A DNA stretch of 64,000 nucleotides from Cohnella rhizoplanae. Lineage in GTDB: Bacteria; Bacillota; Bacilli; Paenibacillales; Paenibacillaceae. Shown here piece by piece: positions 44,330 to 51,922 of the stretch. The stretch covers positions 186,001 through 250,000 of the forward strand of contig NZ_CAOJCN010000004.1 of the NCBI RefSeq assembly GCF_948329515.1. The letters run 5' to 3'. The notes beneath the pieces were generated by a model. The model did no database searches, was not told where the DNA came from, and saw only the letters and a list, made by a program, of their open reading frames with translations. Position 1 is the stretch's first letter. The number at the start of each line of letters is the position of its first letter. The translations under genes and the position numbers were made by a program.

Positions 44330-44348
44330 CTCTGCTCAGACATCGTAT

Positions 44349-44477
44349 TTAGTTGACCCTTCGCAGGCCCTTATTTTTCGCAGGCTTTACTTTCTCGTTC
44401 AACCGAACCGTTTGACCACGTTTTTGACGCGGGGAGTCTTTAGCAGCACTTTTCCTTAATACGGATAATACTTTCAT
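44349..44477 (-). CDS. small cationic protein with C-terminal KNKGLRR
   Basis: A 42-residue, strongly basic protein: MKVLSVLRKSAAKDSPRQKR, then NEKVKPAKNKGLRRVN at the end. AAAGGTGG stands 8 bases before the ATG. It begins 15 bases after the stop of the membrane protein gene, so the two are cotranscribed. The ending matches that of the 53-residue protein at 45401-45562, forming a small family. Function unknown; too short for a domain call. Confidence 0.65.
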   Translation of the reverse strand: MKVLSVLRKSAAKDSPRQKRGQTVRLNEKVKPAKNKGLRRVN

Positions 44478-44492
44478 GACTACCGCCACCTT

Positions 44493-45329
44493 TTATTGGT
44501 CTTTAATAGATTCTAGCATAATTTTTAACAATTTGTCCAACGATCCTAGTATGTAGAAGTTAGAAGTCGCAAACTCGAATTCTCTCAACGTTCGCTTGTT
44601 CACAACGTCTTCTTTTTCGATAAAAATAATGAACGCAAGATTAAATCTCTCGTCTCTTACAAAAAAATAACTCTTTACGCTGTAGTGCGGATAGCGATGG
44701 GGATCGATCGTATCTTGATAATTCTGCAAAGTGTTATCATTTAAAGCTTTTCTGATGATTTGGGTGTCAGGCCCCGACAGATCGGGTACATCGATATCCC
44801 TTACCGCGATATATTCGTCGTTATTCATTCCCTGGCTTCCAATCAGCCAATAAGCACGATACGTTCGCTTTTCCAATGAAAAAATGCGAGCGATTCCATT
44901 TACGTACTCATCCATCCAACGCTTAACGCGAACCAGCTCGTTCCCCGTAATCCGGGGTCGATCGAATTGGATATGGTTCAGAGCGGAGGCGAGCTCATCA
45001 TTAGCGATTAACGATGGGTACCTGTCTCTTTCTCTTATCCATCCGATCTTTCCTAGTATGAATTGGATGGCGAATCCACATCCGAAAAGCCATAATCCGA
45101 TCAATAATAAAGATAGCGTAATGAAAAATAGATACTGGATATCCTCAGGGCTTTTGTCGGATTTAGGGTGCAGAGATGCCCAATAGTGCGCGGGCCCGCC
45201 AAAAAACCAGGCCAGATGCTTATAAACGCTTCCATTAATAGCATTCACGAATAGGCTCTCGATTAGAGTGAATACCCATATAACCAGTGGCAGGATCCAT
45301 ATAAAGCGCTTTGCCCTATCTTTACCCAC
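44493..45329 (-). CDS. membrane protein of unknown function with GAF-like C-terminal part
   Basis: A 278-residue protein. Two N-terminal membrane segments (FIWILPLVIWVFTLIESLFVNAI and YLFFITLSLLLIGLWLFGCGFAIQFIL) enclose a loop of about 45 residues. The cytosolic part (about 110-278) begins DELASALNHIQFDRPRITGNELVRVKRW and has a strand-rich section (YRAYWLIGSQGMNNDEYIAVRDID, SVKSYFFVRDERFNLAFIIFIEKEDVV) ending in a helix, reminiscent of a GAF-like sensor. Not recognised. It lies between two genes for KNKGLRR-type small proteins. Confidence 0.7.
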   Translation of the reverse strand: MGKDRAKRFIWILPLVIWVFTLIESLFVNAINGSVYKHLAWFFGGPAHYWASLHPKSDKSPEDIQYLFFITLSLLLIGLWLFGCGFAIQFILGKIGWIRERDRYPSLIANDELASALNHIQFDRPRITGNELVRVKRWMDEYVNGIARIFSLEKRTYRAYWLIGSQGMNNDEYIAVRDIDVPDLSGPDTQIIRKALNDNTLQNYQDTIDPHRYPHYSVKSYFFVRDERFNLAFIIFIEKEDVVNKRTLREFEFATSNFYILGSLDKLLKIMLESIKDQ

Positions 45330-45384
45330 TCTTCAACTCTCCCAGGCTATCCATTATGAACCAATTAATTCTACTTTTAAATAG

Positions 45385-45416
45385 AAAAAATGACAATCTC
45401 TTATAGATTGTCATTT
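45385..45416 (-). terminator. terminator overlapping the 53-residue gene's stop
   Basis: AAATGACAATC/GATTGTCATTT perfect arms; the stop codon of the small gene is in the loop, and a T-run follows on the minus strand. Termination or readthrough here sets expression of the membrane protein downstream. Confidence 0.75.
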
Positions 45417-45562
45417 CGCCTTAAACCTTTATTTTTAGCTTTGCCTACGGTACCGTTCCATACCTTTGTTATTTTCAATTTCTCGCCGGAGGGTAATCGG
45501 ACATCGCGGCGTTCGATTATTTTTGGCAGTTCGGCTGAGCTTTTCTTCTTAAACAATCTCAT
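45401..45562 (-). CDS. small cationic protein with KAKNKGLRR motif
   Basis: A 53-residue basic protein: MRLFKKKSSAELPKIIERRD, then VWNGTVGKAKNKGLRRNDNL. AGGAGG lies 8 bases before the ATG. Its C-terminal (P/K)AKNKGLRR(V/N) element is shared with the 42-residue protein at 44349-44477; both also have a VRL stretch in the middle (TVRLNEKVK versus DVRLPSGEKLK). The terminator begins inside its last codons. Unknown function. Confidence 0.7.
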   Translation of the reverse strand: MRLFKKKSSAELPKIIERRDVRLPSGEKLKITKVWNGTVGKAKNKGLRRNDNL

Positions 45563-45620
45563 ATCGATGCCTCCTATCTATTAACCAGTATGGGCATCAT
45601 TCATAGATTCATTCACTATT

Positions 45621-45651
45621 AAAAGGCGGCCTCCTTGAAAGAGGACCGCCC
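45621..45651 (-). terminator. terminator of DUF4353 gene
   Basis: Minus strand GGCGGTCCTC/GAGGCCGCC stem with one bulge, then TTTTAATAG; 25 bases after the stop. Confidence 0.7.
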
Positions 45652-45676
45652 ATCTTCATTTGTGCCGTGTCGTCCT

Positions 45677-47818
45677 TTATTGCTGGACCGTTCCTGCGCT
45701 GCCGCGATCCCCTCTGCCGCCTCGGCCGCCGCCTCCCATGCCGCCGGGGAAGCCCATGCCCCCGCCACCGGTCGTGATGCCGGACTCGTTCACGTAGGTG
45801 GTCTTGTCGCCGAGCGCGAACGTCACGACCTTCGTCGTGCCTGCCGTGCCGCCGCCTGTATAGAGACCATCCTTCGGCGTGCCGCCGGACGTGCCCCCCG
45901 TCGAGATCGTGTAGCTCTCGCCGGCCTTGAGAGCGGTGGACGAGTAGACGAAGGTCTGGAACGTCTTGGTCGGCGCGAAGGTCGCGATCGCAGCCCCCGT
46001 GCTGTCCGTCAGCGTGATTAGCGTGCCCGCTTGGAGCGTGCTCGGGAAGGTCATGAGCACCGATAGCTGCGGCGAGTCCTCGGACGGCGCCTGCGCCATG
46101 CCGGCCGCTCCGACTGCGATCAGCGTGCCGCCGGATTGTTCGAACGTGCCGTCGTAGTCGAGCGGTCCGTTGCCGCTGTTGGTCGGGCCGTTGACGATGG
46201 CCGTGCCGCCGGTCATGACGGCCGAGCCGTTGGAGTCGAGGCCGTCGCCGCCTGCATCCACGTAGATGTAGCCGCCGGCGATCGTGAGCAGCGCTTCCCC
46301 GGTGCCCGCGGATGCGTTGACGCCGTCGTCGCTGGTCGCGACATGCGTCTCGCCGCCCGCGATCGTGATGCTCGCGCTCTCGATGCCTTCATAGCTCTTC
46401 TTAATATCGATGGTCCCGCCGGAAATGGTCAACGTCGTGTCGCCATGGATGCCGTCGTCGCCGCTCTGCAGGCTGAACGTGCCGCCCAAGATTCCGACGT
46501 TCGCATTGCTGTGGATCGCGTCATCCGCAGCGTCGACTTCGAACGTGCCGCTTTCGATCGCGAGGTCGCCGCCTGCCTTCAGCCCCTTGGCGCTCGTCGA
46601 TTCCGTCTCCTCAGCCGCCGTCAGCTCATCCGCGTCGTTCCCGCTCGCGTCGTTCGAAGCCACGCCCGTATCGCCGGGAGTCGCCGCCGTGCCGTCGCCC
46701 GAAGTCGCTGCGCCTGCGGCCGTCTGACCCTGCGCCGCCGAGTCCGTCGCGCCGCTCGAGCCAGGCCCTTGGCCGTCCGCTGGCGGCGCCGGCGGCTGCG
46801 GCCTCTCGCCATCCGCACCCGTCCAACCACCACGTCCGCCGCCAAATCCGCTGCCGCCCGTGCCGCCCGGCCCGTTCTCGGCATGCACGATGGTCGACGC
46901 CGCGGCCCCGCCGCCCGTCACGATGTCGAACATGCCGTCCGCCACCAAGAGCGCCGTCTCCGCCTGGATACCGTCATTCGCGGCGGTGATCTTGAACGTG
47001 CCGTTCGCGATCGCCACGAACCCCTTGTCCGCCTCCGAGTCGTTGGTGGCCTTAATGCCGTCTCCGCCCGCATCGATAGTGACCGTGCCGGCCTGGACCG
47101 CCACGACGTCCTTGCCGATTACGCCGTCGTCCGCCGACTTCACCGCGATCGTGCCACTGACGACCTTCAGATCGTCGTTGGACTTGATGCCGTCGTTGAA
47201 GCTGCCGGTCACGGTCAGCTTGCCCGTACCGTTGAATGTCAGATCGTCCTTGCTGTATATAGCGGCGGTCGGCGCCTCCTCGGAGGTGTCCGCGTAGGTC
47301 GCGCCGTCAGTCACGCTGTTCTCCGCTCCCTCGGCGAGCGTCACGACCGTCTTGTCGGCGGACTTCACATAGATCGCCGTGCCGTTCTTGTTCGTAATGT
47401 CCGCGCCGTTCAGCACCAGCCGCACGACGTCCGCGTCGCCCGCCTCGACGACGATCTGCCCGTCGTCCAGCGTGCCGCTCAGCACGTACGTGCCCGCCGC
47501 CGTGATCTTCACCGCACCACCCTGCGCCGTCGCGCCAGATCCGGTCACGGTCGCCGCCCCGACGTCCAGCGCGATCGTCGTCGCGCCTTCGGACGTCCAG
47601 GCCGCCGTCGTATCCGCCTCGTCGAACGTCACCTTGTCGTCCAGGTTCACGCTGGCCAGCGTCACCGCCGTGCCCGAAGCTCCAGCCGACGCTGCCGACT
47701 GGACAGCGCTGGCCGACGCGGCGCCTGCCGCGTCCCCGGACTTGGCGCTGCAGCCCGCCGCCAGCATGGCGGCGAGGAGCGCGATCGCCGTGGCTTTTGC
47801 CTGATGTGAATGTTTCAT
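45677..47818 (-). CDS. DUF4353 carbohydrate-binding beta-helix lipoprotein
   Basis: A 713-residue surface lipoprotein. Signal peptide with lipobox LAAGC (Cys 23), an alanine/serine-rich linker, then repeated turns such as GDADVVRLVLNGADITNKNGTAIYVKSADKTVVTLAEGAENSV and DDGIHGDTTLTISGGTIDI...SYEGIESASITIAGG, the right-handed beta-helix pattern of the DUF4353 (Cthe_2159-like) family, which binds acidic polysaccharide. A Gly/Pro/Ala-rich disordered insert (about 315-390) splits the helix, and the tail is glycine-rich (GGGGMGFPGGMGGGGRGGRG). Downstream of the VTC and DUF4956 genes; the three often occur together. Confidence 0.88.
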   Translation of the reverse strand: MKHSHQAKATAIALLAAMLAAGCSAKSGDAAGAASASAVQSAASAGASGTAVTLASVNLDDKVTFDEADTTAAWTSEGATTIALDVGAATVTGSGATAQGGAVKITAAGTYVLSGTLDDGQIVVEAGDADVVRLVLNGADITNKNGTAIYVKSADKTVVTLAEGAENSVTDGATYADTSEEAPTAAIYSKDDLTFNGTGKLTVTGSFNDGIKSNDDLKVVSGTIAVKSADDGVIGKDVVAVQAGTVTIDAGGDGIKATNDSEADKGFVAIANGTFKITAANDGIQAETALLVADGMFDIVTGGGAAASTIVHAENGPGGTGGSGFGGGRGGWTGADGERPQPPAPPADGQGPGSSGATDSAAQGQTAAGAATSGDGTAATPGDTGVASNDASGNDADELTAAEETESTSAKGLKAGGDLAIESGTFEVDAADDAIHSNANVGILGGTFSLQSGDDGIHGDTTLTISGGTIDIKKSYEGIESASITIAGGETHVATSDDGVNASAGTGEALLTIAGGYIYVDAGGDGLDSNGSAVMTGGTAIVNGPTNSGNGPLDYDGTFEQSGGTLIAVGAAGMAQAPSEDSPQLSVLMTFPSTLQAGTLITLTDSTGAAIATFAPTKTFQTFVYSSTALKAGESYTISTGGTSGGTPKDGLYTGGGTAGTTKVVTFALGDKTTYVNESGITTGGGGMGFPGGMGGGGRGGRGDRGSAGTVQQ

Positions 47819-47888
47819 ACGGGTTTCCCTCTTTTCGATGTAGTTGAGCTTGCCGATCCTCGCCTTGTACCAGCCATGTCAGTGGCAA

Positions 47889-47914
47889 TTAGCTGTATAA
47901 GTGCAGTTATCTGC
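47889..47914. repeat. GCAGTTA-type short repeat, copy 1
   Basis: TTAGCTGTATAAGTGCAGTTA plus ATCTGC-like tail; arms TAGCTG and GCAGTTA can pair imperfectly. Confidence 0.55.
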
Positions 47915-47939
47915 CCGTCCTTGATCCAAATCCATGTCG

Positions 47940-47965
47940 TTACCTGCAGAAATGCAGCTAACTCG
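47940..47965. repeat. GCAGTTA-type short repeat, copy 2
   Basis: TTACCTGCA and TGCAGCTAA arms around GAAA-like centre, then CTCG. Confidence 0.55.
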
Positions 47966-48051
47966 ACGCAGCATCGCCGGAAATTGCGTGCGGAGGACAA
48001 TTAAATGTAATTTTGCATCTATCCCCATCGGAAGCGGTAACTTGTACCGGG

Positions 48052-48074
48052 ATAACGGCATATTTGCAGTTATC
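48052..48074. repeat. GCAGTTA-type short repeat, copy 3
   Basis: ATAACGGCA and TGCAGTTAT arms around a TATT centre, followed by CTCCCT repeats. Confidence 0.5.
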
Positions 48075-48101
48075 TCCCTCTCCCTCTCCCTCTCCCTCTC
48101 C
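48074..48101. repeat. CTCCCT hexamer tract
   Basis: About four and a half tandem copies of the 6-base unit. Confidence 0.7.
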
Positions 48102-48128
48102 TTGCCGCCCGCCTGCGCCCCGATCCGA

Positions 48129-48809
48129 TCAATACTCCTGCATCACCGGGTTCATCGTCAGCGTGATGTCCAGATTGCCGTTGCGCGTCCGTACCGCGTC
48201 GAGCAGCTCCTTCTGGCTCGTCTGCGGCCCGATATTCACCGCGTACACCAGCTCGTACAGGCTGCCGAGCTCCGTCGTGCGTACCTTCTTCAGCTCATAG
48301 CCGACGCCGAACTTTTTGAACACCTCGTCGAACGCTTCTTCATAGCCCAGGTTCTCGGGAATCGTGACTTTCAGCAGCTTGGTCTGCGCCTTGTTCGCGC
48401 CGAAGCCCACCGCCTTGAGCACGAACATCAGGAGGCACAGGCACACCGTGAACAGCGCCGCGTACCCATACGCGCCGACGCCGCAGGCCAGGCCCGCCGC
48501 CATCGAGAACAGCACGTACGAGATATCCTTGGCGTCGCCCGGCGCGCTGCGAAACCGGATGATCGAGAAGGCGCCCGCCAGGCTGAACGCCCGCGCGATA
48601 TTGCTGCCGATCAGGAGAATGATGATGGCGACGATCGTCGGCAGGACCATCATGGTGAGGGTGAAGCTCGGAGAGTAAGCGACCTGCGTTTTCATATAAG
48701 TAAAGCTGATCACGGCCCCCAGCAGGATGGCGATCCCGAAGGTGAGCAGCGCATGCGTCAAGGTCAGCTCCGTGTCTGCGGCGACCGTCGTGAATATCGA
48801 CTCGATCAT
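48129..48809 (-). CDS. DUF4956 membrane protein
   Basis: A 226-residue protein. The N-terminal half has about four membrane segments (ALLTFGIAILLGAVISFTYMK, LTMMVLPTIVAIIILLIGSNIARAFSLAGAFSIIRFRSAPGDAKDISYVLFSMAAGLACGVGAYGYAALFTVCLCLLMFVL); the RFRSAPGDAKDI loop is the family signature. The cytosolic C-terminus resembles a ferredoxin-like domain. The ATG at 48809 has AAAGGGAG upstream and overlaps the VTC gene's stop (ATGA). The longer frame upstream, rich in Cys and Gly, is an artefact of the VTC repeat read in another frame. Confidence 0.9.
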   Translation of the reverse strand: MIESIFTTVAADTELTLTHALLTFGIAILLGAVISFTYMKTQVAYSPSFTLTMMVLPTIVAIIILLIGSNIARAFSLAGAFSIIRFRSAPGDAKDISYVLFSMAAGLACGVGAYGYAALFTVCLCLLMFVLKAVGFGANKAQTKLLKVTIPENLGYEEAFDEVFKKFGVGYELKKVRTTELGSLYELVYAVNIGPQTSQKELLDAVRTRNGNLDITLTMNPVMQEY

Positions 48810-49705
48810 AGAATGATTCTCTCCCTTTCCGTATGCTGCCGTTCGGCCCGCTCTATCGCTGCCTCTTCCGCAGCCGCTATATCCGCATCCGCATCCGCAT
48901 CCACATCCACATCCACATCCGCATTCGTATTCGTATTCGCATTCGCATCCATATCCGCAGCCGCCGCGCATTCGTACAGCTCCGGCACCCGCCCCGCATA
49001 GCGGACCGACTTCTTATACTCGTTGCCGTATTTACTGAAGCTCGTCCGGTACATCGACAGCTCCGACAGCAGCCGCGACAGCCACACCGGCACCGTCTTC
49101 TCGGCCTTCACTTCCATCAGCCACTGGCCCTTGTCCATCAGCTGCTCGCCGTAATCGCCGGCCTCGAGCGACAGATCGTACCGCCGCGACCGGATGTTCG
49201 TGTCGAACGTGATCCGCAGGTCCCGCCCGTCCTTCGCGAACATCGCGATCCGGTCGTACGCCAGATACGTCATCGGCACGAGCGCGTACCGCGACAGGAA
49301 ATACTCGATCTCCGCGATCACCTGCTTGTTCATCCCGTCCCGGTACGCCGGCGGCCGGCCCGTCCGGACGAAATCATACGCTTCGCCGAGCCTCAGCGCC
49401 GTACGCCGCTTGTTCACGATTCCGAACACCTTCTTTTTCAGCTCCAGATACACCTTCGCGTCCGGCGCCGGCACGCCGTATGCCCGTATGCGCAGCTTTT
49501 CCCGATACTTGGGCTTGGAGAGACTGCTGCGGATGAGCGTGTGCTGCTCGGTATCGTAGTAAAGGTTGCTGATCGCGTAGAACTTGTCGTCCTTGTTGTA
49601 GGCGTCGAGATTCATGTATGCCGTCAGGCGGTTGTAGATGCCGTAGAAGGCCTTCGTGTCCATCAGGTACTTGTTCTCGTAGCGGTTGAAGACTTCGATC
49701 GCCAT
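48806..49705 (-). CDS. VTC-domain polyphosphate polymerase-like protein
   Basis: A 299-residue cytosolic protein with the CYTH-type VTC fold: EVFNRYENKYLMDTKAFYGIYNRL, YYDTEQHTLIRSSLSKPKYREKLRIRAYG, VYLELKKKVFGIVNKRRTALRL and LMEVKAEKTVPVWLSRLLSELSMYRTSFSKYG. The basic and acidic residues that line the polyphosphate tunnel are in place. After residue 245 the tail changes to repeats of DA, NT and DV (MDANANTNTNADVDVDVD), encoded by hexamer-type DNA repeats, and is probably not part of the fold. First gene of the module, overlapping DUF4956 by four bases and divergent from the two-component system. Confidence 0.88.
   Translation of the reverse strand: MAIEVFNRYENKYLMDTKAFYGIYNRLTAYMNLDAYNKDDKFYAISNLYYDTEQHTLIRSSLSKPKYREKLRIRAYGVPAPDAKVYLELKKKVFGIVNKRRTALRLGEAYDFVRTGRPPAYRDGMNKQVIAEIEYFLSRYALVPMTYLAYDRIAMFAKDGRDLRITFDTNIRSRRYDLSLEAGDYGEQLMDKGQWLMEVKAEKTVPVWLSRLLSELSMYRTSFSKYGNEYKKSVRYAGRVPELYECAAAADMDANANTNTNADVDVDVDADADADIAAAEEAAIERAERQHTERERIIL
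48880..48960. repeat. CATCCG/CATCCA/TATTCG hexamer array
   Basis: Roughly thirteen tandem hexamers of related sequence inside the 3' end of the VTC gene, coding for alternating D/N-A/T/V dipeptides. Copy-number changes would keep the frame. Confidence 0.75.
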
Positions 49706-49768
49706 GTTCAGCGCTCCTTTCCGTCGTCGGCGATGCCTCGCCCTTCTATGACTCCAGCTTAGTGCGGT

Positions 49769-49800
49769 AACCTTTAACGAATCTTAAATGGTTAACGCAG
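49769..49800. promoter_or_regulatory. TTAA-spaced repeats upstream of VTC gene
   Basis: AACCTTTAA (49769-49777), then TTAA at roughly 8-10 base intervals ending GGTTAACG. Read on the minus strand this gives TTAAAGGTT, matching the direct repeats on the other side of the gap. Confidence 0.4.
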
Positions 49801-49836
49801 TGTAAAAAGTTGGGGCGGCGGGCGCCCGGATGGTAC

Positions 49837-49870
49837 GATTAAGGTTGATTAAAGGTTCTCTCCCTACAAT
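49837..49870 (+). promoter_or_regulatory. promoter and direct repeats of the OmpR-type operon
   Basis: GATTAAGGTT and GATTAAAGGTT stand about one helical turn apart, immediately upstream of a TACAAT -10 (49865-49870). Tandem repeats in place of a -35 are typical of PhoB/OmpR-type activation. Confidence 0.5.
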
Positions 49871-49906
49871 AGAGGGCAAGACGTTCGATAAGGGGATCAG
49901 ACAACC

Positions 49907-50587
49907 ATGCGGATACTCATCGTAGAAGACGAGGTGCATCTGGCGGAGGCGCTCGCGCAGATTCTGCGCAAGCATCATTACTCCGTGGACGCCGTTCACG
50001 ACGGGCAGTCGGGGCTGGACAACGCGCTGAGCGGCATCTACGACCTGCTGCTGCTCGATATCATGCTGCCGGAGATGGACGGGATCCAGATCCTGCGCCA
50101 GCTCCGCGAGCAGGGCGTGCGGACGCCCGTCATCATGCTCACCGCCAAGGGCGACACCGACGACAAGATCGCGGGGCTCGACTACGGCGCGGACGATTAT
50201 ATCGCGAAGCCGTTCGTCACGGGCGAACTGCTGGCGCGGATCCGGGCCGCGCTGCGGCGCAAGGGGGATGCGGTCGTGCCGGAGGACGGACTGCGGTTCG
50301 CGGATCTCGAGCTCAACATGTCGACGCTCAAGCTGTCCTGCAAGGGCAAGGAGCTCAAGCTCATCCTCAAGGAGAGCGAGCTGCTGGAGCTCCTGATCTC
50401 GCGCCGGCAGGCGGTGACGAGCAAGGAGCAGATCATCGAGAAGCTATGGGGCTTCGACTCGGACGCGGAGCACAACAACGTGGAGGTCTACATCTCCTTT
50501 TTGCGGAAAAAACTGACCTTCCTGAACGCGGGGGCGCGCATAAGCACGATACGGGGCGTCGGGTACGTACTGGAGGCGGCGGAGTGA
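49907..50587 (+). CDS. OmpR/PhoB-type response regulator
   Basis: A 226-residue regulator. Receiver domain: ILIVEDEVHLAEALAQIL, phospho-acceptor D in YDLLLLDIMLPEMDG, T in IMLTAKG and K in DDYIAKPF. Winged-helix output: ELKLILKESELLELLISRRQAVTSKEQIIEKLWGFDSDAEHNNVEVYISFLRKKL and RGVGYVL. Its stop overlaps the kinase start (TGATG). Tandem repeats upstream and in the divergent VTC promoter suggest it controls both units. Confidence 0.94.
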   Translation: MRILIVEDEVHLAEALAQILRKHHYSVDAVHDGQSGLDNALSGIYDLLLLDIMLPEMDGIQILRQLREQGVRTPVIMLTAKGDTDDKIAGLDYGADDYIAKPFVTGELLARIRAALRRKGDAVVPEDGLRFADLELNMSTLKLSCKGKELKLILKESELLELLISRRQAVTSKEQIIEKLWGFDSDAEHNNVEVYISFLRKKLTFLNAGARISTIRGVGYVLEAAE

Positions 50588-51876
50588 TGTTCAACCGGCT
50601 GCGCAATCGGTTCCTCCTCATGAACATGGTCATCATCACGATCATCATGCTCGTCGCGTTCGCGTCCATCTACGTTATCACGTACCAGAATACCAAGCGG
50701 GACATCGACATGGAGCTGCACCGCGTGGCGGACTTCTACCACAAAGGCGGCGACGGCGCGAACGGCGGCAGACAGCGGCTCGGACTAGACGGCGGCAAGC
50801 CCCCACAGCAGATGAACGACGGCGGGCCGGGACCGTTCGCCGAGCGCTCGGTGTCCTTCGCGCTGCGGACGGACGACGAATGGAACCTGGTCTCCACCGA
50901 TTCGCGCTACGACATGGACGACGAATTCTACGCCGCGGCGCTGAAGAAGGCGAAGACCGACCCCGTCGACAGCGGCCGCTTCACCCAGGACGACACGCGA
51001 TGGGCGTACAGCGTAGAGCCCGGTCCGACGGGATACACCGTCTCCTATATGGACGTGACCGCCCAGCAGAAGATCCTCACGAACCTCGTGTACACCTTCT
51101 CCGCGGTCGCGCTCGTCATGCTGGCGGTCATCTATGCGACGAGCCGCTACTTCGCGGGACGCTCCATCGCGCCCGTCCGCGACGCCTTCGACAAGCAGAA
51201 GCGCTTCATAGCGGACGCCTCGCACGAGCTGAAGACGCCGCTCGCCGTCATCAATACCAACGCCGACGTCCTGCTTGCCAACGAGGGCGACACGATCGCG
51301 ACGCAGGCCAAGTGGCTGCATCATATCAAGTCGGAGACCGAGCGCATGAAGACGCTGACCGACGATCTGTTGTATCTGACCGAGATGGATGACGCGCGGG
51401 CGCGGACGATCTACGTTCCGTTCGACGTCAGCAACGCGGTGGAGGGGGTCATCCTCACGATGGAGGCCGTCATCTTCGAGCAGGATCTCGCGCTGGACTA
51501 CGAGATCGAGCCCGGCCTCTCCGCCGTCGGCAGCGCCGAGCAGATCAAGCAGGTCGTCATGATCCTGCTGGACAACGCGGCCAAGTACAACGAGCCCCGG
51601 GGATCCATCTCGCTGACGCTGAAGCGCCAGCATCATCACATCCAGCTCGCGGTCGCCAACACGGGCGCCGGCATTCCCGCCGAACACGTCGACCGCATCT
51701 TCGACCGCTTCTACCGCGCCGACGCCTCGCGCTCGCGCCGGCAGGGCGGCTACGGCCTCGGCCTTGCCATCGCCAAGTCGATCGTCGAGCAGCACCGGGG
51801 GCGCATCTCCGCGAGGAGCGTGCCGGGCGAGCGGACGACGTTCACCGTGACGCTGCCCTTGGAAGGAAAAAAATAA
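50587..51876 (+). CDS. sensor histidine kinase
   Basis: A 429-residue kinase. Membrane segment about 10-33 (LLMNMVIITIIMLVAFASIYVITY), an extracytoplasmic domain of about 140 residues containing a GGDGANGGRQRLGLDGG low-complexity piece, a second membrane segment (TFSAVALVMLAVIYATSRYF), HisKA with H in FIADASHELKTPLAVI, and HATPase with N in MILLDNAAKYNEPRG, then RFYRADASRSRRQGGYGLGLAIAKSIVEQHRG. The start at 50587 is coupled to the regulator's stop; a longer frame overlapping the regulator was rejected. Confidence 0.92.
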   Translation: MFNRLRNRFLLMNMVIITIIMLVAFASIYVITYQNTKRDIDMELHRVADFYHKGGDGANGGRQRLGLDGGKPPQQMNDGGPGPFAERSVSFALRTDDEWNLVSTDSRYDMDDEFYAAALKKAKTDPVDSGRFTQDDTRWAYSVEPGPTGYTVSYMDVTAQQKILTNLVYTFSAVALVMLAVIYATSRYFAGRSIAPVRDAFDKQKRFIADASHELKTPLAVINTNADVLLANEGDTIATQAKWLHHIKSETERMKTLTDDLLYLTEMDDARARTIYVPFDVSNAVEGVILTMEAVIFEQDLALDYEIEPGLSAVGSAEQIKQVVMILLDNAAKYNEPRGSISLTLKRQHHHIQLAVANTGAGIPAEHVDRIFDRFYRADASRSRRQGGYGLGLAIAKSIVEQHRGRISARSVPGERTTFTVTLPLEGKK

Positions 51877-51922
51877 GCCCGCCGCGAGGAGATCCGGGTG
51901 GCTTTGTCGAATTTTGCACGTT

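Larger units (their letters stand above)
43599..44348. other. 750-base stretch without a convincing gene
   Basis: Several short frames exist. The best-looking protein pieces are WEPGWAVSEIAEEQRMAV near 43775 and MEGQVVFDTEQGRFKLSQGV near 43832, in different frames, as if from a decayed gene with frameshifts. A GAGA microsatellite lies near 43989. Two hairpins (44181-44234, 44304-44329) lie at the downstream side of the small-protein operon. Confidence 0.45.
47819..48128. other. 310-base gap rich in short repeats
   Basis: Contains three GCAGTTA-type repeat copies (47889-47914, 47940-47965, 48052-48074), a possible degenerate copy near 48001, and a CTCCCT hexamer tract (48074-48101). It lies between DUF4956 and DUF4353, so the promoter of the latter may be here. 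Confidence 0.7.

Noticed and set aside
46136..47809. Long plus-strand open frame opposite the DUF4353 gene
   Set aside because: Arg/Val/Ala-rich translation without motifs; the minus strand has a signal peptide, lipobox and beta-helix repeats.
48810..48971. Cys/Gly-rich N-terminal extension (repeated CG units) of DUF4956
   Set aside because: It is the VTC hexamer array read in another frame; a good ribosome site and ATGA overlap fix the start at 48809.
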